In this document: positions 7,387-13,848 of the stretch, in pieces | Position numbering within the stretch: the stretch's first letter is position 1 | Layout of the letters: every line of letters starts with the position of its first letter | The notes under the pieces: generated by a model | Seen by the model: only the letters and a program-made list of their open reading frames with translations | What the model was told of the DNA's origin: nothing | The model's database searches: none | Assembly (NCBI GenBank): GCA_023400335.1 | Contig: JAEXFF010000237.1 | Coordinates: 1 to 14,372 of the forward strand | Direction: 5' to 3' | Length of the DNA stretch: 14,372 nucleotides | Source: Bacteroidota bacterium | Lineage (GTDB): Bacteria; Bacteroidota; Bacteroidia; Bacteroidales; Marinifilaceae | Program-made: the position numbers and the translations under genes

Positions 7387-8116
7387 AAATTGTATCGGAC
7401 TGATTAGGATTTTGTCGTATTCAAAGATATAAACTAATCTATACTTTTGAAATAGGTTGAGATATTTAAATGTATAGAGAATATGTGACGGGGAAGAGAG
7501 TAAGATTTCCATGGAAAGCAGAAAATAACGTATGAATAAATAAAGATCACATTCAGTAATGCTTATAATAGATTTTCGTTTTTGAAAAGCTGTATAATAT
7601 TTACTTCGGATCTGTTACTGGCTACCAGTAGAAATGAAATAAATTAAAAGTTTTTTCTATATAAGTGTATTTATACAGAAAGAAGTCTTATTTGTTTTGC
7701 TCATCTGATTCATTTAATTGTTTTTGAGTGTTTTTGTATCACGATAGCAATTTATCAGAATTTTTAGAATGACGGTTATTGTGAATGAAATTATGAAGTG
7801 AAGAATTTATATTCGGATACAAAGTATGTATGATAGTATTTCGTGATTTTCTCTTGGTTTATTACGATTGAGACGCTTTATATGGTGTTTCTGCCCACAC
7901 AATTATATGATGACGCATATAACCACTGCTGTACAATTGCTATAAGAGAATGTTATATTTTAGCACTTATCTTTAATAATGAGTACATATTCTTTAATTT
8001 AGAGTACTTGTAAAATAGTTTTTGGCATATAGATTACATAGTTAAATTATAAAATGTAAAAATAAAATTTACAGTAGGTGAATAGAGAGGGCAAAGATTG
8101 TACTGAGGAAGGGGAT
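7387..8116. other. Non-coding region upstream of the fucosidase
   Basis: 730 AT-rich bases between the fucosidase and the decayed gene. Apart from the fucosidase -7 box, no ORF with a plausible product, RNA gene or repeat is visible. With the pseudogene next to it, it makes about 1.8 kb of non-functional-looking DNA between two enzyme genes. Confidence 0.5.
7422..7429 (-). promoter_or_regulatory. Bacteroidetes -7 box of the fucosidase gene
   Basis: The minus strand reads TATCTTTG, an exact TAnnTTTG box, with transcription expected to start about 25-35 bases before the ATG at 7386. The -33 region has no clear TTG at the usual spacing. It lies inside the longer open frame, which argues against a start at 7512. 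Confidence 0.5.
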
Positions 8117-8974
8117 ATGAAAAGTTTAATGTTATGTTTGTGTATACTTCGTTTTATATGTTCTACCGGATGAGGCAGGAAGTGGTGGGTATATTTACAA
8201 TGAGAAGACGAATGAACCTTTGGCGGGGTAAATGTCGCTTATCAGTTAAAAGGAGAAACCAAAGGGGCGCTTGGGTCATAAATGGTTTTTATGAAATTGT
8301 TATGCTTGCAGAAGGGATTGATTTCTCTCATTCCCGTCGTATTGGAAATTTTGATGAGTGCAGAAGAATGAATATCTTTTCGGATAAGGGATACCAGCAG
8401 GGAGATTGTAACCGAAGAGTGAGAGCCGGAGGAAATGCGACTTATCATCAGTCCGGTAAAAAATGGTTAATTACGGTGCCGGCATTCATTTTTTATCGGA
8501 TAAATACGGCGATTTCCTTATTTGGCGTTCTCCCTCTCAGGCATATCGTCCTTCTCCTTTTACAGATATGGGGAGAGATGGAAATCCGTTTCAGGTGGTT
8601 CCTTTCTATAATTTTAACCATCCGGACAGGCAAAATAAGGGATGTTTTTGTCGGTCGGATAATATTATACAGACGGTGGAGCCAGCTACTTTATCCGATA
8701 TAGTGAGTAATAGGGAAACCAATGTAAATGAAGTGGCAGGTTTTATTTCTGAAATGCAAAATGGAGACTGGATGAAATATTTAAGACCCGTGATCGGATT
8801 GGCTTTAGCTGAAAATTAGCAGGAAATTATAGACGCGTTAGTGGAAGAGTTCGGAAATTTGTTGCCCACAATTTTTTCCAATGCTACTACGGCAGATTAT
8901 TGCGATTTAATCGCCTGGGGATGAATACCCTGAAATATCAGGAGGTCAGAAAATTTACTTCGGGATACTTTTAA
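8117..8974 (+). pseudogene. Decayed outer-membrane-type protein with carboxypeptidase-regulatory-like N-terminus
   Basis: Coherent protein sequence jumps between frames. ATG 8117 gives a signal-like MKSLMLCLCIL that stops at 8171. QEVV is read in the frame of 8134. GYIYNEKTNEPLAG is read at 8187-8228, VNVAYQLKGETKGA at 8228-8269, and WVINGFYEI continues in the frame of 8134 again. Joined, this is a typical CarboxypepD_reg-like opening (G-x-I-x-D/N-x3-xxPLxGVxV... NGxYEI) as in TonB-dependent receptors and related surface proteins. After about 8463 another frame reads NYGAGIHFLSDKYGDF on to a TAG at 8817, then about 30 further open codons, and a last frame ends KYQEVRKFTSGYF before TAA at 8972. 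At least four frame changes and one internal stop in 860 bp mark a dead gene, and it is far shorter than a receptor. The original family beyond the first domain is uncertain. Confidence 0.65.
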
Positions 8975-9024
8975 TGTAAATTAGAACCCGGTTGCAAGCC
9001 CATACACCCTATTCATTTATTCCC

Positions 9025-9032
9025 TATTTTTG
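9025..9032 (+). promoter_or_regulatory. Candidate -7 box upstream of rpiA
   Basis: TATTTTTG matches TAnnTTTG. The nearest upstream TTG (8992) is about 30 bases away, longer than the usual 19-21, and the leader to the rpiA start would be about 160 bases. It is the best match in the 8975-9196 gap. Confidence 0.3.
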
Positions 9033-9196
9033 CAATAAAAGATTCCGGTCTTTAAATTAAATTCATTTGTATTATGTAAATCGTAAATTGTATACAAACT
9101 TTTAGGATAAAAAATTTTCCAAAGATATGCGTAATACAAATTTTAAGATGAGACCGTCCTTCAGGCCAAATTACTAGATGAATATTAACGTTGAAA

Positions 9197-9910
9197 ATGA
9201 AGACAATGCAATGGAAAAATAATCTCCTCTTTCGTTCAGGCTGGTCAGGAGCGATTTTGAACCGGGAAGCCAAAAAGGGGGTAGCCCGGAAACTGGCAGA
9301 AAGAGCCAAAAACGGCGATACAATAGGGGCAGGTTCCGGTTCTACGGTCTACCTGACAATACAGGCTTTAGGGGAAAGAATCCGGGAAGAAAATTTGCAT
9401 ATAACCGTTATTCCGGCATCTATCGAAAGTGCAATGGCTTGTTTGCAATTTGGTATTCCGCAGACGACTCTTTGGGAAAAAAGACCGGATTGGACTTTTG
9501 ACGGAGCAGATGAAATTGACGGGGAACATAATTTGCTGAAAGGACGTGGGGGAGCTTTGTTTAAGGAAAAACTGTTAATCCGGAGTAGTAAAGAAGTATG
9601 CATTGTGGCGGATAAATCGAAATTTGTTTCCCGTTTAGGCGTTAAATTCCCCGTTCCCGTTGAGGTATTTCCGGACGCTTTGACTTATGTTGAAAATAAA
9701 ATCCGGCAGCTCGGAGCTACGGAAATTGTTCTGCGTCCGGCAAAAGGAAAAGACGGGCCTGTCATTACAGAAAATAATAATCTTATTTTGGATGTCCGTT
9801 TTGAACAGATTTCCGCTGATTTAGAAACGGAAATAAAAGCCATTACCGGAGTGATTGAAAACGGTTTATTTATAGGATATCCGTTGGAAATAATAAGTTC
9901 GGATCAATAG
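9197..9910 (+). CDS. rpiA: Ribose-5-phosphate isomerase A
   Basis: Interconverts ribose 5-phosphate and ribulose 5-phosphate in the non-oxidative pentose phosphate pathway, in the cytoplasm. From the ATG at 9197 it has 237 residues, normal for RpiA. Family motifs are in order: GAGSGST phosphate loop, VIPASIES, FDGADEID, LLKGRGGALFKEKLL (carrying the catalytic Lys and Glu of the K-G-x-G-x..xxEK signature), ADKSKFVSRLG, FPVPVEVFP, ILDVRF and ITGVIENGLF. TTG at 9191, ATG at 9197 and ATG at 9206 are all possible starts; MQWKNNLLF from 9206 is equally plausible. The KGRGG form and the WxxRPDWTFDGADE stretch differ from the E. coli enzyme and resemble a variant seen in Bacteroidetes. It is monocistronic and convergent with the next gene. 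Confidence 0.95.
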   Translation: MKTMQWKNNLLFRSGWSGAILNREAKKGVARKLAERAKNGDTIGAGSGSTVYLTIQALGERIREENLHITVIPASIESAMACLQFGIPQTTLWEKRPDWTFDGADEIDGEHNLLKGRGGALFKEKLLIRSSKEVCIVADKSKFVSRLGVKFPVPVEVFPDALTYVENKIRQLGATEIVLRPAKGKDGPVITENNNLILDVRFEQISADLETEIKAITGVIENGLFIGYPLEIISSDQ

Positions 9911-9953
9911 ATTTCTTAAAAATTATGCCGGAATAACTTTTATAAGAGAAAGG

Positions 9954-10008
9954 GAACTGGTTCTGTTTTGTAAAGTTTTTTCTTTACGTAGGAAACAAAT
10001 TCCGGTTC
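9954..10008. terminator. Shared hairpin between rpiA and the convergent membrane-protein gene
   Basis: GAACTGG (9954-9960) pairs with CCGGTTC (10002-10008) with one G-T pair, TTTG (9967-9970) with CAAA (9996-9999), and TAAAG (9971-9975) with CTTTA (9982-9986) around a T6 loop. This imperfect long hairpin lies in the 146-base gap between two convergent stops and can serve both strands. Confidence 0.45.
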
Positions 10009-10056
10009 TGAAAATAAAAAGTAAACCGGCACAACTTAAATTTTGAGGACCTGTAT

Positions 10057-10287
10057 TTAATCGTGGCCTTCTGTTTTGACAATCTTATTGTAAAGCCCCA
10101 TAATCAAAAAAGGAGCTGCCCATTGTCCGACAAATAATGCGGCATGGTTACGTTTCATACATTTTAAGGCTAATGAAAGCCCCATAGCTGTCAGTGCAGC
10201 TGTTAAATAAACTCCAGACGGTATTTTAGACGTCTGCTTCTCAATGGCAATAGTGCCCTTCCCTTCTCGTGGTGTATCTGGATTCAT
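10057..10287 (-). CDS. Small two-helix membrane protein of a conserved Bacteroidetes family
   Basis: 76 residues. A polar N-terminus (MNPDTPREGKGTIAIEKQTS) is followed by two hydrophobic segments, about 24-42 (GVYLTAALTAMGLSLALKC) and 50-68 (ALFVGQWAAPFLIMGLYNK), and the end KIVKTEGHD. The IEKQTSKIPSG...VGQWAAPFLIMGLYNK pattern recalls small proteins of unknown function widely found in Bacteroidetes, from memory and unchecked. The coding bias and the convergent position behind a hairpin support a real gene. No function can be assigned. Confidence 0.8.
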   Translation of the reverse strand: MNPDTPREGKGTIAIEKQTSKIPSGVYLTAALTAMGLSLALKCMKRNHAALFVGQWAAPFLIMGLYNKIVKTEGHD

Positions 10288-10455
10288 ATATTCAATATTT
10301 ATGGGTTAATAATTCTCTTTTTAATTCTCTCATGGGAAAAAAGGGATGCCAGAAATTTCCGGACAATATGTATTTTTTTACGGACATAAAGAAGGATGAG
10401 TTTCTTTTTTGGTGTTGTATATTGTTGATAATGAATAAATATTGTTGGTTTTATC

Positions 10456-10480
10456 CCCGGGGACGGGGGAAGGTGCTATA
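10456..10480 (+). repeat. 25-bp direct repeat, copy A
   Basis: CCC, one variable base (G here), then GG followed by GACGGGGGAAGGTGCTATA. Identical to copy B at 12980-13004 except for that base. It lies 172 bases upstream of the permease start. Confidence 0.85.
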
Positions 10481-10534
10481 ATATAAGGCCGGAAGAAAAT
10501 GCCTTATACATATATGTCCATAATTTTTACAGAG

Positions 10535-10555
10535 ATTGTCTAAAAAATAGACAAT
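10535..10555. repeat. 8-bp inverted repeat upstream of the permease
   Basis: ATTGTCTA (10535-10542) and TAGACAAT (10548-10555) are perfect inverses around an A5 loop. About 70 bases above the candidate -7 box, it could be an operator or a small terminator. No T-run follows on the plus strand. Confidence 0.4.
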
Positions 10556-10622
10556 ATAAAAGAAAGACATTGTTGTATGTGATTGATTTATAATTATATA
10601 CGTAAATGGTACAAATATTGTT

Positions 10623-10630
10623 TATCTTTA
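10623..10630 (+). promoter_or_regulatory. Candidate -7 box of the ABC permease gene
   Basis: TATCTTTA differs from TAnnTTTG by one base and lies 22 bases before the ATG at 10653, leaving a very short leader. No TTG sits at the expected -33 position. Confidence 0.35.
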
Positions 10631-10652
10631 CAGCAATAAATCGGTTGAAATA

Positions 10653-12977
10653 ATGAGTCTTTCGAATATCAATTTATTTTTCCGGAATCTATGTCGAAAT
10701 AAATTATATACAGGTATCACTGTTTGGGGATTTGCTTTCTCGTTGACCTTTGTAATCTTGTTAGGAGCTTATATCCGTCAGGAATTATCAGTGGATCAGT
10801 TTCATAAAAACAAAGACCGGATCTTTCGGGCAGTAAATGAAATACAATCGGGGTTTGGAACATTGATAGGAGGAGAATTGCAAAATAAATATCCGGAGAT
10901 CGAATGCTATACCCGTTTGCATGAAAATTCCGGTTTTATAGAGAACTTACAACACGAGAAAGTTACGTTTAATTTTTTGATGGTGGATTCCACCTTTTTC
11001 AGAATGTTTTCTTTCCGTTTGTTGGAGGGGGAACCGGCAGAAGTGTTGAAAGGCCGGAATTCGGTAGTACTCACCCGTTCGTATGCCCGGAAATTGTTTG
11101 GGGATGAGGAAGTGATAGGCAAAGAAGTGAATATTAACGGAAATTTTAAATTAATTATTACGGGAATTATGGAGGATATGCCGGATAATACCCATTTCAA
11201 TTCCTGTGACGGTTTATTACCTTTTCCTTTTTTGGCTGATTTTTGGGATAATCCGGCTTTATTTCAGAATAATGGGAATAGTTCTTTCGGATTGTATTTT
11301 CTGGCTAAAGAAGGGACAGACTTGAGAGCGAAAGCTCCGTTGGTGCTAAAAGATTTTCAGGAGAATTACTGGATGTATAAACGGGGGTATAAAAAAGAGT
11401 TTGCCTTTGAGCCTTTGACGGAAACCTATTTTGGCGGAAAAAGCGGACAGGGAATACATGGAAATAGTAAAATGCTGGTGATGTTGCTGGCGGCTATTGC
11501 CTTTGTGATTTTGTTGTTGGCTATGATCAATTATAATAATTTATCGGTAGCTCAGGCAGGATTCCGGGCTAAAGAAGCAGCGATTAAAAAATTGTTGGGA
11601 ACCGACAACCGGCATTTATTCCGGCAATTTATTCTGGAATCGGAAGCGCTTTGTTTTATTTCTTTTGGATTGGCTATTGGTTTGAGTTTGTTATTTCAGC
11701 CAGTTTTTAATCAGTTACTGAATACAAATGTATCGATTGGAGTCCAATTCACAGGGATGGCTGTAGGAATCGCTATACTGGGGGTAGTGGTTTTGGGATT
11801 GATTGCGGGTATTACACCGGCTTATTTGATTACTCGTTTCAATCCGGTCGATGTCGTAAAAGGGGCTTTTCGTAAAAAGACAAAAGGAATTTACAGTAAA
11901 GCCTTGATTTCATTTCAGTATACCGTAGCGATTATTTTAATCGTTTGTACAATAGTGATTTGGGAGCAGACAGAATTCTTACGTAATTATAATCTGGGAT
12001 TCGATAAAGAGAATATAATTTATATAGATAACAATGCGATAAGCGGGGCGCAAAAGATGGGGTTGCGAAGTGAGTTTGCTCAAATACCCGGAGTAGTCGG
12101 AGTATCATTTGTGTGTGGAAGTCCGGTAGATGGCGGAAACAATCAATCTTTTATGTATAAAGAAAAACCGCTTAGTTTTCAGGAATTTAAAATTGATACG
12201 GCTTTTTTTCAATTGATGGGAATCAAGGTGAAGAGGAACGATGTGGCAGAATCGAAACGAGGATTATGGTTGAATGAAGCCGGGGTAAAAGCATTAGAAT
12301 TGGGTGAAAATCCTACAGAATGCAATCTTTTCGGAGAGAGGAGTGTACCGATAGTAGGTGTCGTACAGAATTTTCACTTTCGTGATCTTACAGAAGAGGT
12401 CGGACCGGCTTGGTTTCTTCCGTTGGAAGAGGGGGAGTGGCCTTGGTCCATTTTAGTGAAAATAGATTCTCCCCATATAGGTAAAATATTTAAACAAGTG
12501 ACAGAAACATACCGGCAGTTTGCAGGTGGGGTCCCGTTTGAAGCTGAGTTTATGGATCAAACCATCAATCAATGGTATGAAAACAGCGAGCGTACGGGAC
12601 GTCTGATCGGTTACTTTTCTGTTTTAGCCATTATTTTGTCGATGATGGGCATTTTGGCTATGGCTACTTACTTTATTCAGCAACGGGTAAAGGAAATCGG
12701 AATCCGGCGGGTAAATGGGGCTTCAGTGACGGAAGTATTGCATATATTAGTGGGTAGCTTTATGAAATGGATAATTCTGGCCTTTATTTTAGCTTGTCCG
12801 TTTGCTTGGTATGCGATGTCCAGTTGGTTAAGTAATTTTGCTTACCGAATCGATTTAAACGGGTGGATTTTTGGGATTGCCGGTGCGTTTGCAGCCTCTA
12901 TTGCTTTACTTATTGTGGGTTGGCAAAGTATCAAGGCAGCTACGATTAATCCCGTGAAATCCTTGAGAAGCGAATAG
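10653..12977 (+). CDS. FtsX/MacB-type ABC transporter permease
   Basis: 774 residues, the usual size of Bacteroidetes double-FtsX permeases. A first helix (about 20-42, WGFAFSLTFVILLGAYI) is followed by a MacB-like periplasmic domain (about 45-270, with ELSVDQFHKNKDRIFR and SVVLTRSYARKLFG). Helices follow near 272-296, 330-350 and 370-396. A second unit has a helix near 420-442 (VAIILIVCTIVIW), a second periplasmic domain, and three C-terminal helices (about 648-672, 705-726, 740-762). The VKEIGIRRVNGAS motif and the end INPVKSLRSE are family hallmarks. Partners would be an ATPase, and often a HlyD-type adaptor, but none is adjacent here. Such permeases act in peptide, lipid or antibiotic export or signalling rather than classical uptake; the substrate is unknown. 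The gene is bracketed by two 25-bp repeats. Confidence 0.93.
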   Translation: MSLSNINLFFRNLCRNKLYTGITVWGFAFSLTFVILLGAYIRQELSVDQFHKNKDRIFRAVNEIQSGFGTLIGGELQNKYPEIECYTRLHENSGFIENLQHEKVTFNFLMVDSTFFRMFSFRLLEGEPAEVLKGRNSVVLTRSYARKLFGDEEVIGKEVNINGNFKLIITGIMEDMPDNTHFNSCDGLLPFPFLADFWDNPALFQNNGNSSFGLYFLAKEGTDLRAKAPLVLKDFQENYWMYKRGYKKEFAFEPLTETYFGGKSGQGIHGNSKMLVMLLAAIAFVILLLAMINYNNLSVAQAGFRAKEAAIKKLLGTDNRHLFRQFILESEALCFISFGLAIGLSLLFQPVFNQLLNTNVSIGVQFTGMAVGIAILGVVVLGLIAGITPAYLITRFNPVDVVKGAFRKKTKGIYSKALISFQYTVAIILIVCTIVIWEQTEFLRNYNLGFDKENIIYIDNNAISGAQKMGLRSEFAQIPGVVGVSFVCGSPVDGGNNQSFMYKEKPLSFQEFKIDTAFFQLMGIKVKRNDVAESKRGLWLNEAGVKALELGENPTECNLFGERSVPIVGVVQNFHFRDLTEEVGPAWFLPLEEGEWPWSILVKIDSPHIGKIFKQVTETYRQFAGGVPFEAEFMDQTINQWYENSERTGRLIGYFSVLAIILSMMGILAMATYFIQQRVKEIGIRRVNGASVTEVLHILVGSFMKWIILAFILACPFAWYAMSSWLSNFAYRIDLNGWIFGIAGAFAASIALLIVGWQSIKAATINPVKSLRSE

Positions 12978-12979
12978 TA

Positions 12980-13004
12980 CCCAGGGACGGGGGAAGGTGC
13001 TATA
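12980..13004 (+). repeat. 25-bp direct repeat, copy B
   Basis: Starts two bases after the permease stop and matches copy A (10456-10480) over 25 bases with one mismatch (A for G at position 4). Together they bound a 2.5-kb segment holding only the permease. It may be a dispersed intergenic repeat, or the relic of a tandem permease duplication. Confidence 0.85.
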
Positions 13005-13076
13005 GAGGACAGAATATTTGATTAGGTGATTATATACTTCCTTAGCGTATAGGGGCATAAGAGGATGTTGATGGAC

Positions 13077-13210
13077 AGACGTTTCTACCCTTGATTTGTT
13101 TACTGTTACCCTTAATAAAACAGGTGTTTCACCGTTTTTAGACACTTTTGTTTTTTGATGAAAAACAGGATTTTAAAGTTTTTTTCTCCTACTTTTAAAG
13201 TTGTTCTGAG
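13077..13210 (-). pseudogene. Frameshifted N-terminal fragment of a Bacteroidetes tyrosine recombinase
   Basis: On the minus strand, one frame from about 13210 reads LRTTLKVGEKNFKILFFIKK then QK, and the next frame continues SKNGETPVLLRVTVNKSRVETS down to 13077. The pattern LFxIKxxKxxKNGExPVxxRVTVNxxRxExS is the arm-type DNA-binding N-terminus of Bacteroidetes integrases (Arm_DNA-bind_5-like). The frame changes near 13139-13145, and the homology ends after about 44 codons, where a full enzyme needs some 400. The catalytic core is absent. It is a remnant of an integrated element. Confidence 0.6.
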
Positions 13211-13336
13211 GTTGATAAAAATAGGTAATGAAGTTGAATTTGGCGTTGTACAAAATATAGCAAACCATTGGACGAAAACGACATGACTGGAAATTGGTGA
13301 CATTTTTCAAAATATGTGAGTGTCCCTGATTTCTGC

Positions 13337-13344
13337 TATTTTTG
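13337..13344 (+). promoter_or_regulatory. TAnnTTTG box just before the strong hairpin
   Basis: TATTTTTG fits the Bacteroidetes -7 box, but a transcript from it would run straight into the 13354-13388 hairpin. No TTG lies at -33. It could be chance in AT-rich DNA. Confidence 0.2.
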
Positions 13345-13353
13345 CCGGAAAGT

Positions 13354-13388
13354 AAAGACCCTGTAAACTATTAATTTACAGGGTCTTT
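13354..13388. terminator. Strong intrinsic terminator, perfect 14-bp stem
   Basis: AAAGACCCTGTAAA (13354-13367) and TTTACAGGGTCTTT (13375-13388) are perfect inverses around a 7-base loop. The stem ends in T-rich sequence on both strands. Read on the minus strand, it follows the tRNA-end-like sequence at 13409-13425 and would suit a tRNA gene terminator. Confidence 0.8.
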
Positions 13389-13408
13389 CTTAATTTTGCT
13401 TTCACTCT

Positions 13409-13425
13409 TTGCGGAGAGACAGGGT
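13409..13425 (-). other. tRNA-Ser 3'-end-like sequence, possible attachment site
   Basis: The minus strand reads ACCCTGTCTCTCCGCA. This fits a T-stem 3' strand (CCCTG), an acceptor strand (TCTCTCC) and discriminator G, as in serine tRNAs whose acceptor is GGAGAGA/TCTCTCC. The rest of a tRNA is missing: the T-loop would read TTCATTA, and no matching GGAGAGA follows at the right distance. Such a short copy is what tRNA-targeting elements leave at their far end. The perfect terminator just beyond it supports this. Confidence 0.4.
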
Positions 13426-13618
13426 AATGAACCTATCTCCTTATGTCGCTTTAATTCAACTCTTTATCAATATGTCAATGCCTTAGGGGGTACAATTTAG
13501 GTTTCAAAAAAGACGTTTCTCTGTCGTCCTTTGGCTGTTCATTGTCTGCCTAAAACTTCGGTTCAAAGATACTGCTTCTTTTTGAATTACGCAAATGTCT
13601 GAATATAAATGTTTCAGC
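13426..13618. other. Gene-free stretch between the possible attachment site and the palindrome
   Basis: No ORF with a plausible product. On the minus strand, 13458-13480 reads CATTGACATATTGATAAAG..., which resembles boxA-like antiterminator leaders of Bacteroidetes rRNA operons and mobile elements, but this rests on memory alone. Confidence 0.3.
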
Positions 13619-13671
13619 TTAGGTGTAAGGTGCAAGCTATATATAGATATATACTTGCACCTTACACCTAA
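13619..13671. repeat. Perfect 53-base palindrome with 18-bp arms
   Basis: TTAGGTGTAAGGTGCAAG (13619-13636) and CTTGCACCTTACACCTAA (13654-13671) are perfect inverses. The spacer also folds: TATATA 13638-13643 with 13648-13653. Each arm is itself a tandem pair, AGGTGTA then AGGTGCA. It stands just upstream of the coupled short ORF and the regulator gene, so an operator, a terminator or an element end are all possible. Confidence 0.85.
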
Positions 13672-13698
13672 TTCAGGTTACTCAACTTTGCAATTAGG

Positions 13699-13848
13699 TT
13701 GCACTACCCGATTCGTAAATTTGCAAAAAATGAAGAAACAATAAACGCTATCAATAAATTGCAAGCCTTAAATATTGAGAATATTCAGAGCTTGCCAAAC
13801 GATAAGCAGTGTATTGTTATTAACTTTGCGGAAACGATGGATATATGA
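13699..13848 (+). CDS. Short ORF translationally coupled to the AraC regulator (possibly a truncated gene)
   Basis: After a stop at 13669-13671 the frame is open to TGA at 13846-13848. There is no ATG before codon 47, and a TTG at 13699 would give 49 residues (HYPIRKFAKNEETINAINKL, then QALNIENIQSLPNDKQCIVI, then NFAETMDI). Amino-acid make-up and the TGATG overlap with the next gene argue for a translated sequence. Lack of a proper start directly after the palindrome suggests the 3' end of a gene whose front was lost. The family is not recognised. Confidence 0.4.
   Translation: MHYPIRKFAKNEETINAINKLQALNIENIQSLPNDKQCIVINFAETMDI

Larger units (their letters stand above)
10288..10652. other. 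Intergenic region before the ABC permease
   Basis: 365 bases between divergent genes. It holds the first copy of the 25-bp repeat (10456-10480), a perfect 8-bp inverted repeat (10535-10555) and a -7-like box (10623-10630). The plus-strand ORF at 10269-10481 has no recognisable product and overlaps the opposite gene start; it is not called. Confidence 0.5.

Noticed and set aside
8134..8703. 189-codon plus-strand ORF as a functional protein
   Set aside because: It only strings together pieces in the frame of a decayed gene. The conserved domain segments lie partly in the other two frames.
10269..10481. 70-codon plus-strand ORF
   Set aside because: It overlaps the start of the opposite conserved gene, runs through the 25-bp repeat and has no recognisable product.
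12906..13145. Independent 79-codon minus-strand gene
   Set aside because: Its first part is the second half of a frameshifted integrase N-terminus, and its end runs through the repeat and antisense to the permease.
13458..13480. boxA-like antiterminator (minus strand CATTGACATATTGAT...)
   Set aside because: It resembles Bacteroidetes rRNA leader and mobile-element motifs only from memory, and no operon follows it in that direction. Not listed as a feature of its own.
13409..13500. Complete tRNA-Ser gene on the minus strand
   Set aside because: The T-loop (TTCATTA) is wrong and no 5' acceptor, D-arm or anticodon arm can be placed; only the 3' end matches.
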